Source: Candidatus Peribacteraceae bacterium (GTDB lineage Bacteria; Patescibacteriota; Gracilibacteria; Peribacterales; Peribacteraceae). From it: DNA of 64,000 bases. This document shows, piece by piece, positions 16,226 through 24,256 of this stretch (positions are counted from its first letter, which is position 1; each line of letters opens with the position of its first letter). The translations under genes and the position numbers were made by a program. The notes under the pieces are model-generated. The model was not told the DNA's origin. It worked only from the letters and a program-made list of their open reading frames with translations, and ran no database searches. The stretch covers positions 1 to 64,000 of the forward strand of contig JAQVVD010000001.1 in the NCBI GenBank assembly GCA_028699155.1, in the 5' to 3' direction.

Positions 16226-19048
16226 ATGCGTCGCAGCACCATCCACACACTTTCCTTTCTCCTGTTTTTAGGGTTGTTCTTCTGGGGCGGCTACGCACTC
16301 ATCGTGTACTACGGCGTTCCGATACACGGAAAAGTGCTCCTGAATCAGGAGGGATGGGAGCACGTTGCGAGCGTCTGCGGACTCGATCGGTTCTTCTGCC
16401 GTGGACTCATCGCGCTGTTTCCTTCCGTTGTGCGCACTATCGGCCGTGCGAATGAATTCTATTGGTATGTCATCCTGGCATTGGTCGCATACGGCTCTTT
16501 TCTCGGGTGGCATGCGTACCGCTACGGGCATGTGCGCCTTGAGTTCTCGCTCAAGCCCTGGCACATCCTGCTCTTCTTCCTCTGTTCTCTGTGGCTGCAG
16601 TTCTCCGTTCTCACCTCTGCTTCTTTTTTGCAGAATGGCAAAGAGACAACCTTGCGTCGCATCATTACTCCGCATCCCTCTGTTTATACGTCGGATAACG
16701 CCGAAGGTCTGGAAGTGTTGCAGGAGAATTTCTCCCGCCTTCAGCAGGGCGGCTGCCTCCGGAAAGTCCGCCAGATCAATACCGATGTTGCCGAGTACTC
16801 GTACAGCATGCGCTGCATTCAGCAGTCATTTTTCACGAGAGTATTGCCGCAGGTATTGTTCCAGTTGTTCCTGCTCCTCACATTGCTGACTGCGGGTCGT
16901 GCGGTTCTGCATCGGCTGCGCCTGCGCCCGGAGGGTGTTTTTCCGGAATCAGTCCTCAGTTTGGGCGTGGGCGCCTGCGCCATGATCGCACTGTTGTGGT
17001 TGCTGGCCGTATTCGGCGTTTTCACGCAGGTATTCGGGTGGCTGCTGTTTGCAGCCATTCTTTTTGGCGGATACCGACATGCGCGTTACTGGTTGCGCAC
17101 ATTCCTCTCTCATACGTGGGGAGTTTCCCGCCCGTGGTACAGTTTCACGCTCCTTTGTGCGTTCCTGCTCGTGAGCTACCTGGCACTCAATTTCCTGGTG
17201 GTTGTCCGCCCTTTCCCGATCGGCTGGGATGATCTGGGGAGTTACCTCAATCGCCCGCGTCTTCTCGTAAGTTACGGAGGTTTCATCCACAGCATGTCCT
17301 CGTTCCAGTGGGAGTACCTCTCTGCACTCGGATACTTGCTCTACGGGTTTAACAGCACGTTTGGGACAACTGTTTCCATGATGACCAACTGGCTGGCAGG
17401 GCTCACCGCGCTCTTTGTTGTCCTGCTCTTCGCGCGGCGATTCCTTGGTCCGCGCGCCGGGGTTCTCTCTGCATTGCTCTACTACACGTTGCCGCTTGTT
17501 GGGCATTTCTCCTTCGCGGATATGAAGACGGACAATGCCGTGTTCTCCTTTCAGGCGTTGAGCATCTTTTGCCTCTTCGTCTTCCTGTTCCCATTCGCGG
17601 GTGCAGATGCAGAGGATGAAGCAGCTCCGCCAGATCGCAGATGGCAGTGGCTCTTCTTGTCGGGCATGTTCTGCGCTTTCGCCTTTGGAACCAAGGTGAC
17701 ATCTATTATGGCGCTCATGGTGCTTGGGGGGATTCTCCTGGGAGCTCTCTTGCACTGGTCTGCGTTTATCGGCGCCATTTCCCTGGCGTTTTTCGTGTTT
17801 GCGAAGCAGGGGGTTTTCCATGTGGCGGAAATCATGGGTCGCGTTGGGTGGAATTTCATTACGCCGGGCGTTTTTCTGCTCGCCTCAGGCATTCTCGGCA
17901 TAGCCCTGCTTCTTATCGCCTGCCGGAACGCTAGCCGGTCAATTGGGACCGCTCTGCGGGCAGTCGCCGTTCTCCTCGCCGCATTCTTCGTCTGTATTGC
18001 TCCATGGATCCTGCACAACAATAGTCAGGCCGGTAATGTTGTGCCGCGATTCCTGCTCGCTGCACCGAATAAATTCGCTCCCGTACTCCTGTACAAAGGG
18101 GAGGAGCCATCTCCGTCAAGCAGAGTGCATGTGTTGCCCAAGGAGCTGGCAGTGGATCCATCGCATCCGGCTTGCATGCCGACGGGATTCGAGGAGGAAC
18201 TCGGGCGCTACTGGGGATTCCGCCAGGGGTGGGGGCACTATCTCACGCTGCCCTGGAGGACGGTGATGAATATGGATAGTTTCGGGTACTACGTTACAAC
18301 CGAGCCGTTGCTCCTGATCTGGCCGTTCCTGCTCCTGCTTCCATTCTTCTGGATTCCGGATCGTGCCAAATGGCTGCGGTGGCTCTTCGCCGGAACTGCA
18401 TTTTTCCTCCTTCAGTGGGTCTTCCTGGCAAACGGCGTGCCATGGTATGGCATCGGCGTGTTCCTGGGGCTGGTCATCTGCCTGGAAGCCCTGTTTCTGC
18501 ATGCGCCGGACAGGATGAATCGCGGCGTACTCTCCGTACTCATTCTCATGAGTCTGCTCAGCGTGTTCAGCCATCGTTTCTGGCAGTACGACCAGCAGCG
18601 GAATTTACTGGAGTACTCCATGGGCAAGGCTTCTGCGGAGGTGATTCGTGAACGGACGATTCCGCACTACGACGACATCACAGACGTATTGATGGCGGTC
18701 CAGGCAGAAATGCCTGAACGGCCGTACCTCTATCGCGTTGGCACATTCATCCCGTACTTTATCCCCAAGAATCTGGAGGTGATCGGCATCGCTGACCACC
18801 AACTCGACACCTTCGCCTGTCTGCATCAGGAGAAAGATAGCGATCTGACGCTTGCGCGGCTCAAAGCGCTCGGGTTTAGCAGCATTATTTTCGATACGAA
18901 TACGGCGACCATCGAACAGGATCCGAACGGCTCTCTGCATCAGAAAGTGCAGGCGTTTGTGGATTTTCTGAATACTGTTGCCCCCGGCAATCTCACTGTT
19001 GTCGTGAATGATTTTGAGGGCGGGGTCGTCTTCCTGCTTCTTCCGTGA
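16226..19048 (+). CDS. Large multipass membrane protein, GT-C/GT39-like glycosyltransferase candidate
   Basis: 940 aa with many hydrophobic helices; start of the glycan cluster. Confidence 0.6.
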   Translation: MRRSTIHTLSFLLFLGLFFWGGYALIVYYGVPIHGKVLLNQEGWEHVASVCGLDRFFCRGLIALFPSVVRTIGRANEFYWYVILALVAYGSFLGWHAYRYGHVRLEFSLKPWHILLFFLCSLWLQFSVLTSASFLQNGKETTLRRIITPHPSVYTSDNAEGLEVLQENFSRLQQGGCLRKVRQINTDVAEYSYSMRCIQQSFFTRVLPQVLFQLFLLLTLLTAGRAVLHRLRLRPEGVFPESVLSLGVGACAMIALLWLLAVFGVFTQVFGWLLFAAILFGGYRHARYWLRTFLSHTWGVSRPWYSFTLLCAFLLVSYLALNFLVVVRPFPIGWDDLGSYLNRPRLLVSYGGFIHSMSSFQWEYLSALGYLLYGFNSTFGTTVSMMTNWLAGLTALFVVLLFARRFLGPRAGVLSALLYYTLPLVGHFSFADMKTDNAVFSFQALSIFCLFVFLFPFAGADAEDEAAPPDRRWQWLFLSGMFCAFAFGTKVTSIMALMVLGGILLGALLHWSAFIGAISLAFFVFAKQGVFHVAEIMGRVGWNFITPGVFLLASGILGIALLLIACRNASRSIGTALRAVAVLLAAFFVCIAPWILHNNSQAGNVVPRFLLAAPNKFAPVLLYKGEEPSPSSRVHVLPKELAVDPSHPACMPTGFEEELGRYWGFRQGWGHYLTLPWRTVMNMDSFGYYVTTEPLLLIWPFLLLLPFFWIPDRAKWLRWLFAGTAFFLLQWVFLANGVPWYGIGVFLGLVICLEALFLHAPDRMNRGVLSVLILMSLLSVFSHRFWQYDQQRNLLEYSMGKASAEVIRERTIPHYDDITDVLMAVQAEMPERPYLYRVGTFIPYFIPKNLEVIGIADHQLDTFACLHQEKDSDLTLARLKALGFSSIIFDTNTATIEQDPNGSLHQKVQAFVDFLNTVAPGNLTVVVNDFEGGVVFLLLP

Positions 19049-19091
19049 TTTCACTTGTGTCTGTGCTTCGATTCGCTCCAGTCTTTCCCGG

Positions 19092-19760
19092 ATGAGAAAA
19101 ATTGCCGTCATTCCGGCATACAATGAAGAGCGGACGATTGAATCAGTCGTTCGTGGAGTGCAGGAGTATGTGGATATCGTTCTCGTGGTAGATGACGGGT
19201 CCACGGATCGCACTCCTATGCTTGCTGAGGCGGCGGGCGCCAAGGTCATTCGGCACGTGGAGAATTCCGGTTCCGGCGCAGCGACAATGACGGGCGTTCA
19301 GGCCGCCAGGATTCTCGGCGCCGATATCGTCATTACGCTGGATGCGGATGAGCAGCATGATCCGCACGATATTCCGCTCCTTCTGCAGCCAGCAGAAGAT
19401 GGATCAGCCGATATCGTGTTCGCCAACCGTTTCGGGCGGCGCAATCTCATTCCGTTCATTCGATGCCTCTTTAACGCTATCGGGAACATTATCACGTTCA
19501 CAGCGACGGGCCGGTGGGTGGCTGACAGCCAGTGCGGCTTTAAAGTCTTCGGTCCGCGGGCGGTGCGCGAGCTCAACATCCGTATGAGCGGTTTTGAATT
19601 CTGCACGGAAATTGTCCGCGAGTCCGTGCAGCACAAGTGGCGCATGGCGCAGATACCTGTGAAAGTCATTTACTCGGAATACACTCTGGCAAAAGGACAG
19701 TCTTTTGCCGGGGGAGTGAAGACAGCGCTTAAAATTCTGCTAAGATCATTCATCAGATGA
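19092..19760 (+). CDS. GT2-family (dolichyl-phosphate-mannosyltransferase-like) glycosyltransferase
   Basis: 'IAVIPAYNEERTIESVVRGV', 'LVVDDGSTDRT', 'DIVITLDADEQHDP'. Confidence 0.93.
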   Translation: MRKIAVIPAYNEERTIESVVRGVQEYVDIVLVVDDGSTDRTPMLAEAAGAKVIRHVENSGSGAATMTGVQAARILGADIVITLDADEQHDPHDIPLLLQPAEDGSADIVFANRFGRRNLIPFIRCLFNAIGNIITFTATGRWVADSQCGFKVFGPRAVRELNIRMSGFEFCTEIVRESVQHKWRMAQIPVKVIYSEYTLAKGQSFAGGVKTALKILLRSFIR

Positions 19761-20107
19761 CGATTACTGCTTACCAGATTCTGGCACCTCTCGCTTCGAT
19801 CGTTGCGATTCTGTATGCATGGAGCCTTGTTTTCCGCCACAGGAAAACCGTGTGGGAAGCCAGCATATGGACCATCTTCTGGTGCGGCATTGCTGCGATT
19901 GCGATTTCCCCTGATTTGCTGCAGCATCTCACCAAGGTCACAGGCGTACAGAAGCGCGAGAATGCAGTATTCGTTTCCAGTATTGGCATCCTCTTCTTCA
20001 TTGTCTTCTATCTGGTGATGCGGTTGGAGGAGCTGGAGCAGCGGCAGACGCGGATCGTGCGCAAGATGGCGCTCAAAGATGTGGAGGAACGAGCGGAGAA
20101 GCAGTAA
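19757..20107 (+). CDS. DUF2304-family membrane protein
   Basis: Three TMs, cytoplasmic tail 'RLEELEQRQTRIVRKMALKD'; overlaps the GT2 gene by 4 nt as is common for this pair. Confidence 0.75.
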   Translation: MTITAYQILAPLASIVAILYAWSLVFRHRKTVWEASIWTIFWCGIAAIAISPDLLQHLTKVTGVQKRENAVFVSSIGILFFIVFYLVMRLEELEQRQTRIVRKMALKDVEERAEKQ

Positions 20108-20119
20108 GCTGCGTATTCC

Positions 20120-20180
20120 ATGCAAACGCTTCTCCTCATCTCACCGTACTGGAAAGAGCCGCACCGCTGGATGGTGAGTT
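20120..20180 (+). repeat. Upstream copy of a 5'-gene duplication (51-nt identical core, 20130-20180)
   Basis: TTCTCCTCATCTCACCGTACTGGAAAGAGCCGCACCGCTGGATGGTGAGTT occurs at 20130-20180 and 20296-20346. Confidence 0.95.
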
Positions 20181-20183
20181 GTT

Positions 20184-20274
20184 CATGGAAGGCAAACCTG
20201 CGGTTTTCCTTCCATGGGCCATCCTTTCCCTTTTATGGGATAGCTCCAGCCAGGCAAAGCCCGGCTTCGCTATG
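20184..20274. repeat. Structured interspersed element, copy B
   Basis: CATGGAAGGCAAACCTGCGGTTTTCCTTCCATG...TCCTTTCCCTTTTATGGGATAGCTCCAGCCAGGCAAAGCCCGGCTTCGCTAT. Confidence 0.7.
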
Positions 20275-20279
20275 ATTCA

Positions 20280-21449
20280 ATGATTATGCGTACCATTCTC
20301 CTCATCTCACCGTACTGGAAAGAGCCGCACCGCTGGATGGTGAGTTCTGTGAAGCTTGCGGAACTCTGGCAGCGGTTGGGATATCGGATTGTTGTCGTGT
20401 GCATGGGTTCGGAGAGCGGTGTCGAACGTGTTTCCGAAACACTCACGATCTACAGGAAGAAGGACTGGTTCTTCCCTGATCCGCTCAATTTCGGGGTCGC
20501 ACTCGGATTTACGGGGCTTGTACGCCGCGTGATTCGCAGGGAGCAACCCGATTTGATCATCATGAACAAAGTGCTCTTCTGGACGTCATTCTGCCTACTT
20601 CCATTACGGTTCACTGGGCACAGGATACTTCTTCTTACGGATACGCTTGTCGGCATGACATGGTGGCCGCGCAGCATGTTTTCCAAATGCATCATGGGCC
20701 TCGGTGCGTGGACGCTGGGGTGGCTCGTCCTGCTGTGCGCACGACAGATTGCGTTCTTCCACCCGCAACCGCCATCGCTCCTGAAGCGCTTGGGGATTCT
20801 GCACAAATCGCAGGTGATTCCCAGTGGCATCGATCCATCCGGTTACAGAGACCAGAGGCCAGAGACCAGAGGCCAGAGACCAGAGAGTAGAGATCAGAAA
20901 CCGGATGTGACTGTCACGTACGTTGGGCGGTTGGAATCTGTGAAGGGCGTTGACGATTTTCTGGCTGCTGTTTTGCCGCTCAAATCCGAGTACCCGAAGC
21001 TCACCATTCAGGTGGTCGGCTGGTACCCCTCGGCAAGTTCGGGCCAGGCGAATCACCCGTTGGTCAAACAGTATGAGCGGCAGGTTGTGTTCACCGGACT
21101 GAGGGATGACATCCCGGAGATTCTCTCTGAGACGGATATTTTCGTCCTCCCGAGTTACAGCGAGGGATTAAGCAATGCGCTCATGGAGGCTATGTCGAGC
21201 GGTTGCGCGTGCATTGCTTCGGATGTCGGCGGCAATAGGTTCCTCCTGCAGAACGGGGTTTCGGGATTCCTGTTTCCCCCCGGTGATCGGGCTGCGCTCC
21301 GTGCGCATGTGCAGCGTCTCCTCGATGATCCAACGAAGCGCCGGATGCTCGGTGAGGCTGCGCGACAACGGATTGATGAACATTTCAGCTGGGATGTCGT
21401 CGGCAGGCAGTACCAGCAGGTGTTTCGTGAGTGGGGATTGGCAGGGTAG
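20280..21449 (+). CDS. GT4-family glycosyltransferase with in-frame heptad repeat insertion
   Basis: 'YVGRLESVKGVDDFLAAV', 'VVFTGLRDDIPEILSETDIFVLPSYSEGLSNALMEAMSSGCACIASDVGGN'. Confidence 0.9.
   Translation: MIMRTILLISPYWKEPHRWMVSSVKLAELWQRLGYRIVVVCMGSESGVERVSETLTIYRKKDWFFPDPLNFGVALGFTGLVRRVIRREQPDLIIMNKVLFWTSFCLLPLRFTGHRILLLTDTLVGMTWWPRSMFSKCIMGLGAWTLGWLVLLCARQIAFFHPQPPSLLKRLGILHKSQVIPSGIDPSGYRDQRPETRGQRPESRDQKPDVTVTYVGRLESVKGVDDFLAAVLPLKSEYPKLTIQVVGWYPSASSGQANHPLVKQYERQVVFTGLRDDIPEILSETDIFVLPSYSEGLSNALMEAMSSGCACIASDVGGNRFLLQNGVSGFLFPPGDRAALRAHVQRLLDDPTKRRMLGEAARQRIDEHFSWDVVGRQYQQVFREWGLAG
20849..20904 (+). repeat. Heptad tandem repeat, 8 units (AGACCAG/AGGCCAG...)
   Basis: AGACCAG AGGCCAG AGACCAG AGGCCAG AGACCAG AGAGTAG AGATCAG AAACCGG. 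Confidence 0.95.
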
Positions 21450-21469
21450 GCAGCACTGTTTCACTTCTT

Positions 21470-21497
21470 CAATTTTCATTTTCCGTTTACCATTGCC
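21470..21497 (+). repeat. Heptad repeat (CAATTTT CATTTTC CGTTTAC CATTGCC)
   Basis: Period-7 pattern read directly in the spacer between two GT4 genes. Confidence 0.7.
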
Positions 21498-21502
21498 TTG
21501 GA

Positions 21503-22537
21503 ATGAAGAAGCGCGTCGTGATTCTCTCGGCATTTCTCTCTCCCTTTCGCAGCGGAGCTGAGGCATGCGCCGAGGAGGTTTCACTCGCTCTTTCGGAGGA
21601 GTTCGACATCACGATCGTTACTTCCCGCTTACGCAGGAGTCTGCCCAGGCGCGGGACGCTCGGCGGCCGTGTACCGGTCATTCGCGTGGGGATCGGGTGC
21701 AGGTATGACAAGTGGCTCTATCCATTCTTTGCCGCTATGGCGGTTCGGCGATTGCACCCGGATATCGTGCACGCGATTATGGAATCGTATGCCGGCGCCG
21801 CCCTTGTCCTTACCAAATGGTTCACCCGTTCCCGTTGCATTCTCACGTGCCAGAGCACTAATACAAGGTTTCTCCTCGGACTGATGCACCGTGCTGCCGA
21901 TTCTCTTACGGTGATAAGCACGCCGCTCCTGGCACGGGCGAAAAAATTCCGGCGCACGGATGCGGTGCTCATTCCCAACGGGCTGCATCTGCATGCGATT
22001 CCGCAGCGGGAGAAAATCCTGGGACGCATTCTCTTTGCCGGCAGGCTCCAGAGAGTGAAAGGGGTTGATACGCTCCTCCGGGCGGTGTCGGCTCTGCCTG
22101 CGCATGTGCATCTGCACATAGTCGGCGATGGCCGTTCCAGGCAGGATCTCGTCCTGCTTGCGGCAGAGCTTGGCATAAGCGATCGTGTGCATTTCCTCGG
22201 GTACATTCCGCACCCGGATCTGTACGAGGAGTTTGCCCGAGCCGAGATCTTCTGCGGATTATCCCGCAGTGAGGCGCTTGGGAATGTCTTTCTGGAGGCG
22301 CAGGCAGCCGGTTGTGCGGTTGTCGCTACGCGCGTCGGAGGCATTCCGGATATCGTACAGGATGGCAAAACAGGCATTCTGGTCCCGCCGAATGACCCGG
22401 ATGCCGCGGCGAACGCGCTTTCTACCCTGCTCGAGGATGCTGCGTTTCGCAAGAAGCTTGCCGAGGCAGGGAGGAAGCATGTGCAGGAGTATGATTGGCG
22501 TTTGATAGCGGAGAAATACGGAGAGCTCTATAGTTGA
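21503..22537 (+). CDS. GT4-family glycosyltransferase
   Basis: 'ILFAGRLQRVKGVDTLLRAVSAL', 'EIFCGLSRSEALGNVFLEAQAAGCAVVATRVGGIPDIVQDGKTGILVPPNDP'. Confidence 0.93.
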   Translation: MKKRVVILSAFLSPFRSGAEACAEEVSLALSEEFDITIVTSRLRRSLPRRGTLGGRVPVIRVGIGCRYDKWLYPFFAAMAVRRLHPDIVHAIMESYAGAALVLTKWFTRSRCILTCQSTNTRFLLGLMHRAADSLTVISTPLLARAKKFRRTDAVLIPNGLHLHAIPQREKILGRILFAGRLQRVKGVDTLLRAVSALPAHVHLHIVGDGRSRQDLVLLAAELGISDRVHFLGYIPHPDLYEEFARAEIFCGLSRSEALGNVFLEAQAAGCAVVATRVGGIPDIVQDGKTGILVPPNDPDAAANALSTLLEDAAFRKKLAEAGRKHVQEYDWRLIAEKYGELYS

Positions 22538-22562
22538 CTAAACATATATTATATATATTAAT
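22534..22562 (+). promoter_or_regulatory. Candidate sigma70-type promoter upstream of Nudix-like gene
   Basis: TTGACT followed at ~16-17 nt by TATTAA/ATTAAT within a sharply AT-rich stretch; AGGAGA precedes the ATG at 22620. Confidence 0.5.
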
Positions 22563-22619
22563 ATGTCATGTGCCGTGTTGCATGGCATTCGTCCGTTCAC
22601 ACCATCGTAGGAGAGAATC

Positions 22620-23285
22620 ATGAGTACCCAAAGTCTGTTTGCGTTTAATGAAATCGTCGCACTCCGGTTGGGGGTTTCCGCCGGTTGGTGCCGCAGTGGC
22701 GGAAGTGGCGTCATCGAGCAGCCCAAGTTGGGTGTAAGTATCCGCTGGGTCTGCTGGATGGCAGATGGTCGGTTCCGTTACGACCAGGTCTTGCGGGCGG
22801 AAAAACCGGGTGCAGTCTTTCTGCCTGTGTCCGACCACAAGGTCGGTCTCATCAAGCAGTACCGCCCTCAGGTCCGTGATATGGACCGCTATGAGCAGGA
22901 GTTTCCGGATTTCGGCCTCGACAACGTTGGTCGGGAATCCTGGGAAGCACCGCGGGGATTTAGAATCCCCGGGACCAGCGCGGAGCAAACCGCTCGCATC
23001 GAGGCGGAGGCCGAGACGGGCGGGAGACTTGTATCGCAACAGGGGCTTTATGCCTGTTGCGATAACACTGCGTTTAGCCCGCACCTTACATTTTTGTCCT
23101 TCGGGGAAATCGATCTTTCTCGCAGGGTGCGGGAAGCAGATCCCCTGGAGCAGATCATCGAACGGATCACATGGTTCTCGCTCTCCGAATTGAACGATTT
23201 GGAGGAGGATGGAACCTACTACTGCGGGTACACCGCAACGTGTATCGAGCGTATTCTGCGCCGATATCCGGGTGTCCTGCAGTAA
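22620..23285 (+). CDS. Nudix-hydrolase-like protein with degenerate Nudix box
   Basis: 'ESWEAPRGFRIPGTSAEQTARIEAEAETGG' in the Nudix-box position; upstream 'VGLIKQYRPQVRDM'. Confidence 0.55.
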   Translation: MSTQSLFAFNEIVALRLGVSAGWCRSGGSGVIEQPKLGVSIRWVCWMADGRFRYDQVLRAEKPGAVFLPVSDHKVGLIKQYRPQVRDMDRYEQEFPDFGLDNVGRESWEAPRGFRIPGTSAEQTARIEAEAETGGRLVSQQGLYACCDNTAFSPHLTFLSFGEIDLSRRVREADPLEQIIERITWFSLSELNDLEEDGTYYCGYTATCIERILRRYPGVLQ

Positions 23286-23311
23286 GTGAAGTGCGTTGTG
23301 TGTTCGGGCAA

Positions 23312-23346
23312 ACCTCAGGCGTGCATTGTGCGCTTGAGGTTTTTTT
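23312..23346 (+). terminator. Rho-independent terminator
   Basis: ACCTCAGGCG-TGCATTG-TGCGCTTGAGGT followed by T-tract. Confidence 0.85.
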
Positions 23347-24106
23347 ATACAGACACTTCTACTGGATTGTTCACATATTTTTTGGCCTGTTCAATAGCGC
23401 GTAATGTACGTTCCCGTACCATTGCCGCAGACTTAAAAAGGCTCTCGAATGTTCCGGCATCTATCCATTCATCCTGCAGGATTGTTGCAGTCGCTTCGCC
23501 TTGTTCTATGTACCACTTGCTCACGTCGGAGATTTCGTACTCTCCGCGCACAGAAGGTTTGAGGTTCCGGATCACCTCAAAACAGCGTTCGTCATACAGA
23601 TAACAACCCGTCTGAATCAGATTGCTCTTCGGCTGCGCAGGTTTCTCTTCAATGGAGAGCACTTTGCCATTCTTCATCTCCACGACGCCGAACCGTTCGG
23701 GGTCTGCTACTTCTTTCAGGAAGAGATGTGCGCCCTTCTCAAATGCGTGGATGACAGGGGAGAGATTGTCGAAGAAGATGTTATCCCCCAGCAGCGCGCA
23801 AATACTTTCGCCTTTTGCGAATTCTTCTGCCATGCCTAAGGCTTGTGCGATGCCTTTCGGCTGGTCCTGAACGCGGTATGCAAACGAGCAGCCGAATCGT
23901 GCGCCGCTCCCCAGGAATCCCGCCATTTGTTCTATGTGTTCGTTCCCGGAAATAACCATCACATCCCTGATCCCCGCATCCAGCAGTTTCTGCAACGGGT
24001 AGAGGATCAGCGGCTTATCGTAGACGGGGAGCAAACTTTTGTTCGTCACTTCGGTGAGTGGCCGCAGACGCGAGCCGGTTCCGCCGCAGATGAGAATGCC
24101 TTTCAT
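23345..24106 (-). CDS. Glucose-1-phosphate thymidylyltransferase-like sugar nucleotidyltransferase
   Basis: 'MKGILICGGTGSRLRPLTEVTNKSLLPVYDKPLILYPLQKLLDAGIRDVMVISG'. Confidence 0.9.
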   Translation of the reverse strand: MKGILICGGTGSRLRPLTEVTNKSLLPVYDKPLILYPLQKLLDAGIRDVMVISGNEHIEQMAGFLGSGARFGCSFAYRVQDQPKGIAQALGMAEEFAKGESICALLGDNIFFDNLSPVIHAFEKGAHLFLKEVADPERFGVVEMKNGKVLSIEEKPAQPKSNLIQTGCYLYDERCFEVIRNLKPSVRGEYEISDVSKWYIEQGEATATILQDEWIDAGTFESLFKSAAMVRERTLRAIEQAKKYVNNPVEVSV

Positions 24107-24256
24107 AGAGGGGAAAGAGTACAGAGAAAGCGGACAATGCGCTAACAAGAACCGGAGAAAAACATCGTGAGGAGCATGCAGACTTCCCGGGGTTTCATCG
24201 TGTGCTTCCGCGGTCTTTTTTCCTGTACTCCAACTGTTTCCTGCTACCATGTTCTC

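Noticed and set aside
20181-20285. Group I/II intron interpretation of the insertion in the glycosyltransferase 5' region
   Set aside because: Far too short, no catalytic core or domain V, and flanked by long direct repeats.
20849-20904. Possible mini-CRISPR array
   Set aside because: Units are contiguous 7-mers without spacers, inside an ORF, and no cas-like genes are in the window.
23298-23346. Third copy of the structured element (shares GGGCAAACCT)
   Set aside because: Only a short match; the rest is an ordinary terminator stem (ACCTCAGGCG/CGCTTGAGGT) with T-tract.
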